This document shows positions 52,175 to 61,267 of a stretch of DNA of 64,000 nucleotides, in pieces. Numbering within the stretch: position 1 is the stretch's first letter; each line of letters begins with the position of its first letter. The position numbers and the translations under genes are program-made. The notes beneath the pieces were generated by a model. It did not search any database, was not told the origin of the DNA, and saw nothing but the letters and a program-made list of their open reading frames with translations. The DNA comes from Anaerolineales bacterium (lineage in GTDB: Bacteria > Chloroflexota > Anaerolineae > Anaerolineales > UBA11579). The stretch lies in contig JAJTXV010000001.1 of NCBI GenBank assembly GCA_021463845.1, forward strand, positions 728,249 through 792,248. Direction: 5' to 3'.

Positions 52175-54751
52175 CTAGCACTCACTGAACCCGCACGAGT
52201 GGCATTTCTTGCAACCCTCTTCGTTGACGAGGGTGCTGTGGCCGCACTCGGGGCACAGCTCGCCCTTTGGCCCGCTATGCGGTTGCGCCTCCGGCGCAGC
52301 CGCATGGGCGTGGCCGTTGCCATTCCCGTTGCCGGGCGCTGCGCCCACCGGGCCGCGGGCCTCACGCTCGTGCAGGTACTGCTCGATGGCCTGGGCGACG
52401 CCGTCGGGCAGCGAGCGCACCTTGCGGGGGCCGAGGCCGAGCTGGCGGTCGCCGCCGAGGCCGGCCAGCTGGGCGCGGATCTCGTGCAAGCGTTGTAGTG
52501 GTGCGACGGGCGAGGACAGGCGCAGGATGTAGGACACCAGGCGGCCGATGGCCTCGGAGACGGCGGCGGTTTCGGAGCCAGCCTTGGCGCTGTTGATGAA
52601 GGCTTCGAAAGGCTGGTCCTCACCATTTTCGTTGATGGTGACGAAGGCGGCGCCCAGCGGGGTCTCGACCTTCATGGTGTGCCCGTGCATGACACCGGGG
52701 CGTGGCTTGCGACTCTCGTTCCACAATGCCTCCCCTACTGGCATTGCCTTCGGCTCTTCCTTGGACTTCGCCGTGGCGTGAGTTTCGAGCACGACTTTGT
52801 CGCGGGAGCCGGTGACATAGACGGTGATGCCCTTGGCGCCCAGCTCCCAGGCCAGCATGTAAGCGGTGGCCACATCCTGCTCCGTGGCTTCGGCCGGGAA
52901 GTTGACGGTCTTGGAGAGGCTGTTGTCAACAAAGGCTTGCATGGCGGCCTGCATGCGCACGTGCTCCTCGGCGCTGATGTCGCCGGAGACCACGAAGGTG
53001 TTACGCAAGCTGTCAGGCAGGCCAGCCACGTTCTGGCAGGTGCCCTGAGCCACGACTTGCTCGATGATAGTGGCGCGCTCCTCCTCACTCAGGCCGGAGG
53101 CTTCCAGCGCCCTCTGGAACAGCGGGCTGGTATAGGTCAGGGTGAGATCTTTGCCGTTGTCGTTGACGTGGCGCAGGTAGGCCAGGGCGAAGACCGGCTC
53201 GCAGCCGTAGCCTTCGCAGCCGGAGATGGTGGCGATGGTGCCGGTGGGCGCGATGGTGGTCTGGCAGGCGTTGCGGATGCCGTGCTCCTTGATGCCGGCG
53301 ACGATGCCGTCCCAATCCACGGCCGGGCGGCCGAAGTCGCCAACGTAAGGCTCCAGCGGCGTGGGCGGCGTCCAGGTCATGTCGTTCTTGTCGTAGATGC
53401 TGCCTTCGATGGCGGTGAAGGACCCGCGCTCCTTGGCCAGCTCGATGCTGGTCTTCATGCTGTGATAGCGCACGAACTCCATGATCTGGGCGGCGAACTC
53501 CTGCGCTTCGGAGGAGCCGTAGCGGATGCCGCAGTGGTACAGCAGATCAGCCAGGGCCATGACGCCCAGGCCGATGCGGCGGGCCTTCAGCGCAGCTTCG
53601 CGCAGCTGGGGCACCTGGGGCACGTAGGCATTCTCTTGGACGACATCATCGAGGAAGCGGGTGGCCAGCTCAGTGCTCTCCTGCAGCTTGGCCCAATCAA
53701 CAGTGCCATCCGGGCCGAAGTGCTGGGCCAGGTTGATGGAGCCCAGGCAGCAGTTCTCGTAGGGGCCAAGCCACTGCTCACCGCAGGGGTTGGTGGCCTC
53801 GAGCGGGTACAGGTGCGGAACGGGGTTGCTGCGGTTGGCCGCATCCAGGAACAGCAGGCCAGGCTCGCCGTTGTGGTGGGCCTGGGTCACGATCTTGTCG
53901 AACAGCTCGCGGGCGCGCAGGGTCTTGTAGGTCTTGATGGGCAGGCCAGCCAGTTCGGCTTGCTCCAGGGTGCCGTCGAAGCCCTTGCTGCGCGGGTCGC
54001 TGATATCGAGGAAGCGCAGATCCCAATCGGCGTCGGCCTGCACGGCGCGCATGAAGGCGTCAGTGATGCCGACCGAGATGTTGAAGTTGGTGATGGCGTT
54101 CTCGCTGGTCTTGCTGGTGATGAACTCTTCGACATCCGGATGGTCGACGCGCAGCACGGCCATGTTGGCGCCGCGGCGGGTGCCGCCCTGGGCGATCTCG
54201 CCGAAGGCTTGGTCATACACGCGCAGGAAGCCGACCGGGCCGGTGGCCCGGCCGGCGGAGGTCTTGACGTGGGCGTTCTTGGGGCGCAGGCGGCTGAAGG
54301 CGAAGCCGTTGCCGCCGCCGGTCTGCTGGATTAGGGCCGCGTCACGCAGGGTCTGGAAGATGCCGGAGGAAGCGCGGCCCATGTCATCACTGATGGGCAG
54401 CACGAAGCAGGCGGCCAGCTGGCCGATGGGCGTGCCAGCGCCGGTGAAGGTGGGCGAGTTAGGGGTGAAGCGTTGCTCAGCCAGCAAGCCATAGAAAGCG
54501 CGGGCGGTCTGCATGTCATCGCCGCCCCATTCCTTCTCCACCTTGCCTACATGGTAGGCCACGCGCCAGTAGGTCTGCTCGGCGCTCTCGATGGGCTTGC
54601 CTTCTTTGTCGCGGCGCATGTAGCGGCGCTCGAAGACTTGCATGGCGTTATCGCCAAGATGGACTTTGGCAAGCCCCTTGGGCATGGCCGGCGTGGGCAG
54701 CAGACCGTGATTGTCCTGCTGGGCTTTGGTGGATTTTGTTTCCTTCAACAT
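52175..54751 (-). CDS. nrdJ: Adenosylcobalamin-dependent (class II) ribonucleotide reductase
   Basis: 858 aa from the ATG at 54751, which has GGAGGAAGCG directly before it; an ATG at 54763 is upstream in frame. NrdJ makes deoxynucleotides. Blocks: [43 protein letters not shown] (the N-C-E active-site loop), [23 protein letters not shown], and [18 protein letters not shown]. The C-terminus has Gly/Asn-rich spacer and a Cys-rich end ([17 protein letters not shown]) for re-reduction. Likely co-transcribed with nrdR, 67 bases upstream. Confidence 0.96.
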   Translation of the reverse strand: MLKETKSTKAQQDNHGLLPTPAMPKGLAKVHLGDNAMQVFERRYMRRDKEGKPIESAEQTYWRVAYHVGKVEKEWGGDDMQTARAFYGLLAEQRFTPNSPTFTGAGTPIGQLAACFVLPISDDMGRASSGIFQTLRDAALIQQTGGGNGFAFSRLRPKNAHVKTSAGRATGPVGFLRVYDQAFGEIAQGGTRRGANMAVLRVDHPDVEEFITSKTSENAITNFNISVGITDAFMRAVQADADWDLRFLDISDPRSKGFDGTLEQAELAGLPIKTYKTLRARELFDKIVTQAHHNGEPGLLFLDAANRSNPVPHLYPLEATNPCGEQWLGPYENCCLGSINLAQHFGPDGTVDWAKLQESTELATRFLDDVVQENAYVPQVPQLREAALKARRIGLGVMALADLLYHCGIRYGSSEAQEFAAQIMEFVRYHSMKTSIELAKERGSFTAIEGSIYDKNDMTWTPPTPLEPYVGDFGRPAVDWDGIVAGIKEHGIRNACQTTIAPTGTIATISGCEGYGCEPVFALAYLRHVNDNGKDLTLTYTSPLFQRALEASGLSEEERATIIEQVVAQGTCQNVAGLPDSLRNTFVVSGDISAEEHVRMQAAMQAFVDNSLSKTVNFPAEATEQDVATAYMLAWELGAKGITVYVTGSRDKVVLETHATAKSKEEPKAMPVGEALWNESRKPRPGVMHGHTMKVETPLGAAFVTINENGEDQPFEAFINSAKAGSETAAVSEAIGRLVSYILRLSSPVAPLQRLHEIRAQLAGLGGDRQLGLGPRKVRSLPDGVAQAIEQYLHEREARGPVGAAPGNGNGNGHAHAAAPEAQPHSGPKGELCPECGHSTLVNEEGCKKCHSCGFSEC

Positions 54752-54818
54752 CGCTTCCTCCATAGTGCGGGGCGACGCAGCGACACTCCGCCCCCGGCTG
54801 GGTGCGGGTGGCGCTGCG

Positions 54819-55280
54819 TCAACTTGCTGCGATCAGGCTGTCGACTTCTTTGCGGATGGCCTGCAGGTCATTCAGGCCGAGATATACGAGGGCGAAACGG
54901 ATGTAGGCAATTTCGCTGAGGTCCTTCAAGCCGGCGAGGACCATATCGCCGACGACGCGGGACGAGACTTCGGACTTCTCCATCTGCATGAGCTTGGTTT
55001 CGATCTCGCCGACGAGGCGGTCGATCTCGGCGGCGGCCACGGGCAGCTTGACGCAGGCAAGCTGCACGCTGCGCATCAGCTTCTCGCGGTCAAACTCTTC
55101 GCGCCCGCCATCGCTCTTGATGATCAGGGGCGCGGCCAGGATCGGGCGCTCGTAGGTGCTGTAGCGCTTGCCGCAGTTCTTGCATTCACGCCGGCGGCGA
55201 ATGCCACCGCGCGCGTCATGCGTGGTGTCGATCACCTTGCTGCCTTCCTGGTTGGCGTCTTTGCAATGCGGGCACAACAT
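54819..55280 (-). CDS. nrdR: NrdR transcriptional repressor
   Basis: 153 aa. Zinc-ribbon CPHC ... CKNC (residues 3-6 and about 33-36) then [16 protein letters not shown], followed by the ATP-cone ([29 protein letters not shown], about 53-81). NrdR senses ATP/dATP and represses ribonucleotide reductase genes. Two NrdR boxes lie upstream, and nrdJ follows, so the pair is an autoregulated operon. Confidence 0.97.
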   Translation of the reverse strand: MLCPHCKDANQEGSKVIDTTHDARGGIRRRRECKNCGKRYSTYERPILAAPLIIKSDGGREEFDREKLMRSVQLACVKLPVAAAEIDRLVGEIETKLMQMEKSEVSSRVVGDMVLAGLKDLSEIAYIRFALVYLGLNDLQAIRKEVDSLIAAS

Positions 55281-55329
55281 AATGCGTGCTCTCTACCTCT
55301 CTTTTATGACGAATTTCCACCCTGCAAAG

Positions 55330-55375
55330 CCCCCATATATGGGGAACAGTACCTAAGTACCGCTATATTTCGGGG
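55330..55375 (-). promoter_or_regulatory. Two NrdR boxes upstream of nrdR-nrdJ
   Basis: Box 1 (55330-55345) contains the palindrome CCCCATATATGGGG; box 2 (55360-55375) is CCGCTATATTTCGGGG. Both fit the C-x-C-(W)-ATAT-x-T-x-G-x-G framework, and they are 30 bp apart start to start, about three helical turns, as known for NrdR operators. A 339-bp non-coding gap (55281-55619) holds these, a hairpin and a terminator. Confidence 0.8.
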
Positions 55376-55479
55376 GAAAAGTTCGCCATTCTAGCATGTG
55401 GCCTATAGGCACGCAAGCATTTTTGGCACGAAATTTGCTTTTGCAGAAAACTTTAAGACGCGCGCAGACTGCGCGTAGT

Positions 55480-55520
55480 GTTTTGAGATGGCGGGCATGT
55501 GCTATGCGCCATCTCAAAAC
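55480..55520. other. Strong 14-bp hairpin of unknown role
   Basis: GTTTTGAGATGGCG (55480-55493) pairs perfectly with CGCCATCTCAAAAC (55507-55520) over a 13-base loop. It lies just outside the ftsZ operon terminator. Confidence 0.6.
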
Positions 55521-55525
55521 TAAAC

Positions 55526-55563
55526 AAAAGACCACGCTGCCCGGTGAGGCAGCGTGGTCTTTT
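55526..55563 (-). terminator. Terminator of the mur-fts cluster
   Basis: Perfect 16-bp stem (55526-55541 with 55548-55563), 6-base loop, T tract on the minus strand; usable in both directions. Confidence 0.93.
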
Positions 55564-55619
55564 CGGGCTCCGTGGAGGGCCGGATCGTACGCCCGGTGTT
55601 ACACCTAACTGAAAAGAGA

Positions 55620-56741
55620 CTACCGGCCTACGCGGTTGCGCAGGAAGGTGGGGATATCCAAGTCTTTGGGGTTGATGTTGGCGGCCATTTCGCTCTCTTG
55701 CTGGCGCGGGGCGGCCTGGATGTGGCCTTCGTGGCCCTGGGCCGGCTGGGCGCCGGGCTGCGTGCGCAGCATGCGGCGCGGCATGCCCTTGCGGTCAAAG
55801 CCGGTGGCGATGACGGTGATGCGCACCTTGTCGCCCATGTCTTCGTCGATCACCGCGCCGAAGATCAAATTGACGTCCGGATGGGCGGTTTCCTTAACTA
55901 TGGCGGCGGCTGTGTTGACCTCGAACAGCGACATGTTGGGGCCGCCGGTGATGTTGAACAGAATGCCGCGGGCGCCGTCAATGGTGATGTCGAGCAGCTG
56001 GCTGTTGATGGCGGCTTCGGCGGCCAGCTGGGCGCGGTTCTCGCCCTCGGCCTCCCCGACGGCCATCAGCGCCGCCCCACCCTCAGACATGATGGTGCGC
56101 ACATCGGCAAAGTCCAGGTTGATGAGACCCGGCACGGTGATAAGTTCAGAGATGCCCTGTACGCCCTGGCGCAGCACGTCATCGGCTACGCGGAAGGCAT
56201 CGTTCAGCCCAGCGCGCTTGTCAACTAACTGCAGCAGGCGGTCATTGGGGATGACGATGAGGGTGTCTACGTGCTCTTTCAGGCGGGCAATGCCGGCTTC
56301 AGCGTTCTGCTTGCGGCGCTTGCCTTCGAATTCAAAGGGGCTGGTGACGACGCCAATGGTGAGGGCGCCGACTTCACGGGCTACCTGGGCCACGATGGGC
56401 GCGGCGCCGGTGCCGGTGCCGCCGCCAATGCCGGCGGTGACGAAGACCATGTCAGTGCCGCGCAGAACCTCGTACAGCTCTTCGGCCGACTCTTCGCCGG
56501 ACTTGCGCCCGGTGTCCGGGTCGCCGCCCGAGCCCATGCCCTTGGTGAGCTTGTTGCCGATGCGCACCTTGGTGGGCGCATCGGAGAACTGCAGGGCCTG
56601 CGCGTCCGTGTTCACCGCCACGAACTCAATACCGGGCATGCCCTGCTCGATCATGCGGTTGACAGCATTGCAGCCGCCGCCGCCGACGCCCACAACTTTG
56701 ATGCGGGCCAGTGCTTCAGTGTGTTTGTTTTGTGCCATCAT
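55620..56741 (-). CDS. ftsZ: Cell division protein FtsZ
   Basis: 373 aa with GGAGGAG before the ATG. FtsZ is the tubulin-like GTPase forming the division ring. Motifs: [17 protein letters not shown] (about 14-30), [20 protein letters not shown] (tubulin signature, about 100-119), and the T7 loop region [20 protein letters not shown]. The C-terminal [16 protein letters not shown] is the conserved peptide that binds FtsA. Last gene of the cluster, 92 bases after ftsA. Confidence 0.98.
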   Translation of the reverse strand: MMAQNKHTEALARIKVVGVGGGGCNAVNRMIEQGMPGIEFVAVNTDAQALQFSDAPTKVRIGNKLTKGMGSGGDPDTGRKSGEESAEELYEVLRGTDMVFVTAGIGGGTGTGAAPIVAQVAREVGALTIGVVTSPFEFEGKRRKQNAEAGIARLKEHVDTLIVIPNDRLLQLVDKRAGLNDAFRVADDVLRQGVQGISELITVPGLINLDFADVRTIMSEGGAALMAVGEAEGENRAQLAAEAAINSQLLDITIDGARGILFNITGGPNMSLFEVNTAAAIVKETAHPDVNLIFGAVIDEDMGDKVRITVIATGFDRKGMPRRMLRTQPGAQPAQGHEGHIQAAPRQQESEMAANINPKDLDIPTFLRNRVGR

Positions 56742-56833
56742 AGCTCCTCCAAGCTAAGTGATATGCTCATAAGTGCAATGCTGCGACACTTAAGATTGAA
56801 ATATAGACTCTCCGCCTGATTTGTGCCTGCGAT

Positions 56834-58060
56834 TTAGGGCAGGAAACGGCGGATCAATTCCTTCCAGTCCACGCCCTTGTCAGGGCCGTGGCCGTTCTGC
56901 GAAGCGGTGATGGGGCTGACCTCGTTCATCAGCACCGCCCACTTCAGCAAGCCCACACTGGTGGCATAGGCGGGCGACTGCAGCTTGTCTACGATGCCGG
57001 TCAGCTTCTCCGGCTGGCCGATGCGCACGGGCATGCGCAGCACGCGGCTGGCCAGCTCCGGCAGGCCCTTGATGGCGCTGCTGCCGCCTGTGAGCACTAC
57101 GCCCGCGGGCAACAGCTCACCGTAGCCGGTGCGGCCGATCTCTTCCTGCAGGAGTGTGAAGACTTCCTCCATGCGGGCTTCGATGATCTCGCTCATCTCG
57201 TGGCGGTTGATGTCGATCGCTTCGGCGGCGCCGACGGCTTTGACCGCGAAGGTCTCGGCCGGGTCGATCTCGCCTGGCAAGGCGTGGCCGTAGCGCAGCT
57301 TGATCTCCTCCGCTTGCGAGAAGGGCAAGCGCAGGCCGTGGGCAATATCCGAGGTGACATGGTTGCCGCCCACCCCCAGCACGCTGGTGTGCTGCACATC
57401 ACCTTCGACGAAAATCGCCATGTCGGTGGTGCCGCCGCCGATGTCGCAGACCACGACACCCATCTCACGCTCGGTGGGCGTCAGCACGGCCTCGGCCGAG
57501 GCCAGCGGGTTGAGTACGAACTGGCTGACGCCGACATTGGATTCGGCGACGCACTGGCGCAGGTTGTCCACTACGGAGGCGGCCGCAGTGATGATGTGGA
57601 CTTGGGCCTCGAGGCGGAAGCCGTGCATGCCGACCGGGATGGCGATGCCATCCTGCCCGTCGACGATGAAGCCGCGCTGGATGACGTGAATGACCTCGCG
57701 GTTGTGCGGGATCGCCACGGCGCGGGCCACTTCCAGGGCGCGGCCGACATCGTCATGCGAGATGACGCGGTTGGCGATGCCGACCGCGCCGATGTTATTG
57801 TTGGAGGTGACGTGGGCGCCAGCCAGGCTGACCAGGGCCGAAGCGATCTCCAAGCCCGAGCTGCGCTCGGCCTTGTCGATCGAGTGGCCGATGGCGCGGG
57901 TGGCGGCGTTGATATCCACCACGGTGCCTTTGCGCACGCCCTGCGAAGGCTCCACCCCTACCCCCAGCACGCGCACGCGGCCGTCCTGCTCGACGCGGGC
58001 GACGATGGTGCAGATCTTGGTGGTGCCAATATCAATACCTACGACAATTGGTGCGGCCAT
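56834..58060 (-). CDS. ftsA: Cell division protein FtsA
   Basis: 408 aa actin-like protein: phosphate-1 loop VVGIDIGTTKICTIVAR (about 5-21), GAHVTSNNNIGAVGI, phosphate-2 VVCDIGGGTTDMAIF (about 202-216), and GVVLTGGSSAIKGL. It tethers FtsZ to the membrane. The C-terminal WKELIRRFLP is the amphipathic membrane anchor. The start overlaps the ftsQ stop (TAATG). Confidence 0.97.
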   Translation of the reverse strand: MAAPIVVGIDIGTTKICTIVARVEQDGRVRVLGVGVEPSQGVRKGTVVDINAATRAIGHSIDKAERSSGLEIASALVSLAGAHVTSNNNIGAVGIANRVISHDDVGRALEVARAVAIPHNREVIHVIQRGFIVDGQDGIAIPVGMHGFRLEAQVHIITAAASVVDNLRQCVAESNVGVSQFVLNPLASAEAVLTPTEREMGVVVCDIGGGTTDMAIFVEGDVQHTSVLGVGGNHVTSDIAHGLRLPFSQAEEIKLRYGHALPGEIDPAETFAVKAVGAAEAIDINRHEMSEIIEARMEEVFTLLQEEIGRTGYGELLPAGVVLTGGSSAIKGLPELASRVLRMPVRIGQPEKLTGIVDKLQSPAYATSVGLLKWAVLMNEVSPITASQNGHGPDKGVDWKELIRRFLP

Positions 58061-59031
58061 TAGTAGTCCATCCTGTAGTACGGGGCGTGCAGCTGGGCCA
58101 CGCTGATCATGGTAGGCACCAGGCGGCGCGCCCGCAATTCGTCCAACATTTTGAGATATACAGCCAGGCGCTGATCAATATCCTGCCCGTCCTGGCCGAA
58201 GTAGGCCTGCCAGCCGCCGGGGTCGCTCCAGCCGAAGCCCAGCTCCGAGTCATAGATGAGCGGGGCATCCTCGGGCGCAATGCGGTCAAGAGCCTGGATG
58301 GCGAAGACCATCTCGGGGCGGATGAGCTGGTGGCTGCTGGTGACATTGTTGCTGGCCAGGGCCAGCGGCGCATCCAGGGCGGTGACGCGGATGAGGCCGG
58401 TGGCATCACCCTGGGGGGTGAAGGCCACACCGGCCGCGTCGAGCCACAGAACCAGCCCGGCCTGCTCCCACACGATGAGCGGCTCGCGCTCTTTGACGGT
58501 GACGGTGACGCGGCCGGGCAGCGAAACGCTGACGGCGACGCGCTCGAGCTCGGGGAACTGATCGCGCAAGATCGCGTAGAGCTTGTCCGGCTCGATGGCG
58601 AAGATGCTCTGGCCGCTGATGCCGAGGGCGCTGTTGATGGCGTTGCCATCCACACGCTGGGCGCCCTGCAGGGCGACCCGCGCCACGGTAAAGCTGCCGG
58701 AAGCGAACATGCTGTAGAGCATGAACAGGCACAGACCGACCAACGACGCGGAGACCACGCGCCAACCAACCTGCACGCTGGGCAGGGCCGGCAGGCGTAA
58801 CTCGGCGCCGGCTTCGGCCAGCTTGATGTAGCGCGGGCGGCGCTCCTTGCGCTCGGCCAGCTGCTGCAGGCGGCGCTCGGTCTGGGCGTTGCGGGCCACC
58901 ATGCGCGGCATGCTGGCCGCTTTGCTGGCGCTGCTGGCCAGGCGGTTGACGATGGGCTTGCCCTCGCGCCGTTCCAGACGGCGGGCGCGGACTTGCTCAG
59001 CGCGGGTTAGACTGCTTTCACCAGTGGCCAT
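58060..59031 (-). CDS. ftsQ: Cell division protein FtsQ/DivIB
   Basis: 323 aa. A basic N-terminal cytoplasmic part (VRARRLERREGK), one membrane helix near residues 90-112 (VVSASLVGLCLFMLYSMFASG), then a POTRA domain (FTVARVALQGAQRVDGNAINSALGI, IEPDKLYAILRDQFPELERVAVSVSLPGRVTVTVKEREPLIVWEQ) and the FtsQ domain. It links the divisome to the cell wall. The gene begins directly after ddl stops, and its end overlaps ftsA. Confidence 0.93.
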   Translation of the reverse strand: MATGESSLTRAEQVRARRLERREGKPIVNRLASSASKAASMPRMVARNAQTERRLQQLAERKERRPRYIKLAEAGAELRLPALPSVQVGWRVVSASLVGLCLFMLYSMFASGSFTVARVALQGAQRVDGNAINSALGISGQSIFAIEPDKLYAILRDQFPELERVAVSVSLPGRVTVTVKEREPLIVWEQAGLVLWLDAAGVAFTPQGDATGLIRVTALDAPLALASNNVTSSHQLIRPEMVFAIQALDRIAPEDAPLIYDSELGFGWSDPGGWQAYFGQDGQDIDQRLAVYLKMLDELRARRLVPTMISVAQLHAPYYRMDY

Positions 59032-60153
59032 TTAGCCGCCTCTCCTGTATTCGTGCACGGTCGCGGCGCGCTCGGCGCGGCGCTCCAGCGCGAGCTTGAC
59101 CAAGCGGTCCACCAGCGCCTCCCCATCCAGGCCGCTGGCCTTCCACAACTGGGGGTACATGCTGATGGAAGTGAAACCGGGCAGCGTGTTGACTTCGTTG
59201 AGCACTACTTCACCGGTGTCACGGTCAAGGAAAAAATCTACACGGGCCAGTCCGGCCAGATCGCAGGCCAGGTAGGCTTTGACGGCCAGCTCACGGATGC
59301 GCGCACTGGTCTCCACAGGAATATCAGCCGGGATGTAGGTCTTGGAACGGTCATCGTGATACTTGGCTTCGTAGCTGTAGAACTCAGCTTCGGGCGCCAC
59401 CTCGCCGCACACCGAAGCCTCGGGCGCGTCGTTGCCCAGCACGCTGACCTCGATCTCGCGGGCGTTGTAGCCGCGCTGCACCACGATGCGGCGGTCGTAC
59501 TGGGCGGCGTACATCAGCGCCTCAACCATGTCAGAGCGGTTGTTGGCCTTGCTGACGCCAACCGAGGAGCCGAGGTTGGCAGGCTTGATGAACAAGGGAT
59601 ATGTATTGACCGCTTCGGCTTTGGCCATGGCCGCTTCAATGTCCGATTGGATCTCGCTGCGCAGCAACAATATGCTTTCAGCGACGGGGATGTTGTTGGC
59701 CTTCATCACATCGGCGAAGAGGGCCTTATCCATGCCAACCGAGGAGCCGAGCACGCCCGCGCCCACGTAGGCTACGCCCGCCATCTCCAGCAAACCCTGC
59801 AGCGTACCATCCTCGCCATAGGTGCCGTGCAACACGGGAAAGACCACGTCGACATCGGCCAGAGCCTGCAACAGCTCGCCATCGTTGGTGGAACTGATGC
59901 TTTTGATGCCAGCGCGGGTCGGGTCAGCCAGCAGCGTGGCGGCCTGCAGGCCGCTTACGTTCTCGGCCTCGAGGGCGGCCAGCACTCCGTCACCGGAGTA
60001 CCATGCGCCGTCACGGGTAATGCCGATCTGGGTGACCTGGTAGCGGGCAGGGTTCAACATCTGCAGCACGAATTTGGCTGACATGAGCGAAACGGCGTGC
60101 TCGCCAGAGCGGCCGCCGAAAATAACTGCAACGTGTGTCTTGGTATCTGCCAT
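59032..60153 (-). CDS. ddl: D-alanine--D-alanine ligase
   Basis: 373 aa from the ATG at 60153 (GAGAAG before it); an upstream ATG at 60180 overlaps murB. Motifs: VAVIFGGRSGEHAVSLMSA, VFPVLHGTYGEDGTLQGLLE, PLFIKPANLGSSVGVSKANN, ARVDFFLDRDTGEVVLNEVNTLPGFTSISMYP. It makes the D-Ala-D-Ala dipeptide for peptidoglycan. Serine at the position typical of normal Ddl is present; nothing suggests a D-lactate ligase. Confidence 0.96.
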   Translation of the reverse strand: MADTKTHVAVIFGGRSGEHAVSLMSAKFVLQMLNPARYQVTQIGITRDGAWYSGDGVLAALEAENVSGLQAATLLADPTRAGIKSISSTNDGELLQALADVDVVFPVLHGTYGEDGTLQGLLEMAGVAYVGAGVLGSSVGMDKALFADVMKANNIPVAESILLLRSEIQSDIEAAMAKAEAVNTYPLFIKPANLGSSVGVSKANNRSDMVEALMYAAQYDRRIVVQRGYNAREIEVSVLGNDAPEASVCGEVAPEAEFYSYEAKYHDDRSKTYIPADIPVETSARIRELAVKAYLACDLAGLARVDFFLDRDTGEVVLNEVNTLPGFTSISMYPQLWKASGLDGEALVDRLVKLALERRAERAATVHEYRRGG

Positions 60154-60161
60154 CTTCTCGT

Positions 60162-61091
60162 TTAGTCCTGCGTGGGCCACTCGCCCACCAACTGCACTTC
60201 CAACTCCAACTCGATGCCTGCGGTTTTCAAAACCGCCTGGCGTGCTTCCTGAATAAGTGCATATACATCCGCGGCCCGCGCCTCTCCCAAATTGAGGAAG
60301 AAGTTGCCGTGCAGCGGGCTGATCTGGGCGTTGCCAAGGCGCTTGCCCTTCAGCCCGGCTTCTTCGATCAGCCGCCCGGCGCTGTTGCCAGCCGGGTTCT
60401 TGAACATGGAGCCCATGCTGGCGCCCGGCGGCTGGGTCAGCCGGCGGTAGGCCTGGAAGGTGTCCATCTCGGCGCGGATCTCGGCTTCGGGCCGCGGCGC
60501 CAGCGCCAACTGGGCGCTGAGCACGACGGCCTGGCCGGGGTTGCGCTTGAGCCAGCTCTCGCGGTAGCCAAATATCAGATCCGCCGGGGTCCAGTCCTGG
60601 CGGCCCTTCTCACGATGCAAGATTGTTGCCAGCTGCAAGCAGCCAGCCATGTCGCCGCCGTGAGCGCCGGCGTTGCCGGCCACCGCGCCGCCCAGGGTGC
60701 CGGGCACGCCCGCCGCCCATTCCAGCCCGCCCAGGCCCTTGCGGGCCGCCTGGCGGGCCAGGGAGCCAAGCCCGGCGCCCGATTCCGCCCAGACCGCGTC
60801 GGCGTGGAACTCCACCTTGCTGGCCTGGTTGAGCACGACCACCTGGCGAATGCCCGCATCGCTGACCAGCATGTTGGAGCCGCCGCCCATGATCACGAAG
60901 GGCAGCTCGAGCTGCCAGAGGGTCTGGGAGGTCTGGGCCAGCTCGTCAGCCGAGCGCACGTCCACCAGCGCATCGGCGTTGCCGCCGATGCGCGCAGAGG
61001 TGAGCCGCCCCACCGGCTGGTCCAGCCGCAGGCGGTCACCAAAGGCAGCGCTCAAGGCGCTGATGGGCAGGTTGCGCTCGCTCACGTGCAT
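60162..61091 (-). CDS. murB: UDP-N-acetylenolpyruvoylglucosamine reductase
   Basis: 309 aa FAD enzyme. PFVIMGGGSNMLVSDAGIRQVVV (about 64-86), GVPGTLGGAVAGNAGAHGGDM (about 127-147) and GASMGSMFKNPAGNSAGRLIEEAGLKG (catalytic Ser, about 225-251) are typical. It completes UDP-MurNAc synthesis. The ATG overlaps the stop of the 58-aa gene (TGATG); ddl follows 8 bases later. Confidence 0.96.
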   Translation of the reverse strand: MHVSERNLPISALSAAFGDRLRLDQPVGRLTSARIGGNADALVDVRSADELAQTSQTLWQLELPFVIMGGGSNMLVSDAGIRQVVVLNQASKVEFHADAVWAESGAGLGSLARQAARKGLGGLEWAAGVPGTLGGAVAGNAGAHGGDMAGCLQLATILHREKGRQDWTPADLIFGYRESWLKRNPGQAVVLSAQLALAPRPEAEIRAEMDTFQAYRRLTQPPGASMGSMFKNPAGNSAGRLIEEAGLKGKRLGNAQISPLHGNFFLNLGEARAADVYALIQEARQAVLKTAGIELELEVQLVGEWPTQD

Positions 61092-61267
61092 CAGATCTTC
61101 TTGACGCGCGTAACGATGCGGTTAAGCACCTCACGCGTGGCTTCATCCTTGGTGACGTGGCTGCCGGGCCGCTTGGGGGCCGGGGCCACCTTGAGCTTGG
61201 TCAGGTCATAGTCTTCGCCATAGGCGACGATGAAAGGCATGACCTTCTTCTCTTTTTGTTCAAGCAT
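61091..61267 (-). CDS. Small unknown protein between murC and murB
   Basis: 58 aa from the ATG at 61267, which has AAGGAG 7 bases upstream and overlaps the murC stop; an ATG at 61240 is an alternative (40 residues shorter version starts MPFIVAYGEDY). Basic, with VAYGEDYDLTKLKVAP and ATREVLNRIVTRVKKI. Its stop overlaps the murB start, so it is fully coupled in the cluster. I recognise no family. Confidence 0.6.
   Translation of the reverse strand: MLEQKEKKVMPFIVAYGEDYDLTKLKVAPAPKRPGSHVTKDEATREVLNRIVTRVKKI

Noticed and set aside
52679..54334. 551-codon frame opposite nrdJ
   Set aside because: Antisense shadow of a conserved reductase gene; no domain recognised and codon-phase bias explains it.
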